From Methyloversatilis sp. (lineage in GTDB: Bacteria; Pseudomonadota; Gammaproteobacteria; Burkholderiales; Rhodocyclaceae), in contig JAEUNO010000031.1 in assembly GCA_016791045.1 (NCBI GenBank), positions 159,470-223,469 on the forward strand: a stretch of 64,000 bases of DNA, in the 5' to 3' direction. Positions within the stretch are counted from its first letter, which is position 1. Each line of letters begins with the position of its first letter. The position numbers were made by a program, and so were the translations under genes. The notes beneath the pieces are model-generated. The model was given only the letters and a program-made list of their open reading frames with translations, was not told where the DNA came from and did no database searches. Shown here piece by piece: positions 63,682 through 64,000 of the stretch.

Positions 63682-64000
63682 ATGATCTGTATTGGTGTCC
63701 CTATCCGATCACTGCTGGCTTCGTTGCTTGCAGGCATCCTGCTGCTCACGCTGATCAGTCCGCATTTCGGCTGGGAAGCGGCGGCAGGAAATCTATCCGG
63801 AAGCGCTCATGTGGCGGCACAGGACGCAGGTGGCGATCCCTTCCATGGCTGCGAAGAAGATGTGTCCGATGCCGACGGTCACCATAATCACGGTTGCGCG
63901 GGTGACCAGTTTTCCCACATCCCCGTCCAGGTCAGTGCCCCGCTCGGCTGGCATCCGGAGCTGACCCGTCAGCGCATCGCTATGCGCCGCAGCAGTGATT
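63682..64000 (+). CDS. His/Cys-rich secreted protein, partial (CzcI-like?)
   Basis: 106 residues before the window ends. A signal peptide/membrane helix (about 10-30) is followed by a segment rich in potential metal ligands (FHGCEE, DADGHHNHGCAG, FSHIP). Size, signal peptide and ligand spacing resemble small periplasmic metal-resistance proteins such as CzcI that precede czcCBA-type efflux genes; that is a suggestion from pattern only. A TATAAA sits only 7 nt upstream of the ATG, so the transcript may have almost no leader. Confidence 0.5.
   Translation, partial: MICIGVPIRSLLASLLAGILLLTLISPHFGWEAAAGNLSGSAHVAAQDAGGDPFHGCEEDVSDADGHHNHGCAGDQFSHIPVQVSAPLGWHPELTRQRIAMRRSSD

Noticed and set aside
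63303-63749. 148-codon minus-strand open frame
   Set aside because: No start signal, no recognised domain, and it overlaps the upstream region and start of the better-supported gene at 63682.

Overview
The window is high-GC, almost gene-complete chromosomal DNA from what looks like a betaproteobacterial facultative methylotroph of the Rhodocyclales/Methyloversatilis type. That is inference, resting on: the end of a formyltransferase/hydrolase complex gene (fhcC, tetrahydromethanopterin-linked C1 pathway) at the left edge; a stand-alone pqqA; a pyrophosphate-dependent phosphofructokinase paired with a proton-pumping pyrophosphatase; several PEP-CTERM proteins; and betaproteobacterial gene orders such as exbB-exbD-lpxK-ycaR-kdsB-adk.

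Layout. 1-1.6 kb: fhcC end plus a conserved partner gene. 1.7-8.8 kb: an ion-homeostasis run (P-type ATPase, Na/Pi symporter, Kef-type antiporter, tandem universal stress protein) behind a potentially structured leader. 8.9-13.5 kb (minus): an exopolysaccharide operon, PEP-CTERM protein / pgaD / pgaC / PgaA-like exporter, without a pgaB deacetylase. 13.9-22.2 kb: serC-serB, two small hypothetical genes, a giant FAD/Fe-S dehydrogenase and a YdjM-like membrane protein. 22.2-40.7 kb: an iron and haem island holding a siderophore receptor divergent from feoAB plus a Cys-rich partner, hmuVUTS with a PEP-CTERM gene and a 67-residue first gene, a DUF779-like gene, a haem/haemoglobin receptor preceded by another PEP-CTERM gene, a cysteine-free ribosomal protein S4 paralogue, tonB-exbB-exbD, bacterioferritin, its ferredoxin and hemP. 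Four Fur-box-like promoters lie in this island, and three of them share the same CGCTTGACAC -35 block.

40.8-53.9 kb: housekeeping genes including dmeF-like, ppa, sodB, xseA, a second exbBD pair with lpxK/ycaR/kdsB, adk, pfp and hppA. A perfect inverted pair of consensus DnaA boxes sits upstream of the second exbB. 53.9-61.9 kb: a decayed BrnT-like toxin with an intact HTH antitoxin, a trypsin-like protease, a pip/histidine kinase/response regulator operon, a solitary adenine methyltransferase, an orphan pqqA with its own terminator, and an AraC regulator divergent from ohr. 61.9-64 kb: a secreted alpha/beta hydrolase gene split by a roughly 270-bp palindromic MITE-like insertion, then a non-coding stretch with a perfect 24-bp palindrome, and the start of a His/Cys-rich secreted protein cut by the window edge.

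Coordination. The iron island joins outer-membrane receptors, TonB energisation, haem transport and degradation, ferrous uptake and storage under one apparent Fur regulon. PEP-CTERM surface proteins are embedded in both the haem and the poly-GlcNAc operons. Pyrophosphate is handled by three routes: soluble hydrolysis (ppa), glycolytic use (pfp) and proton pumping (hppA). No rRNA, tRNA, CRISPR array or intact transposase was recognised.
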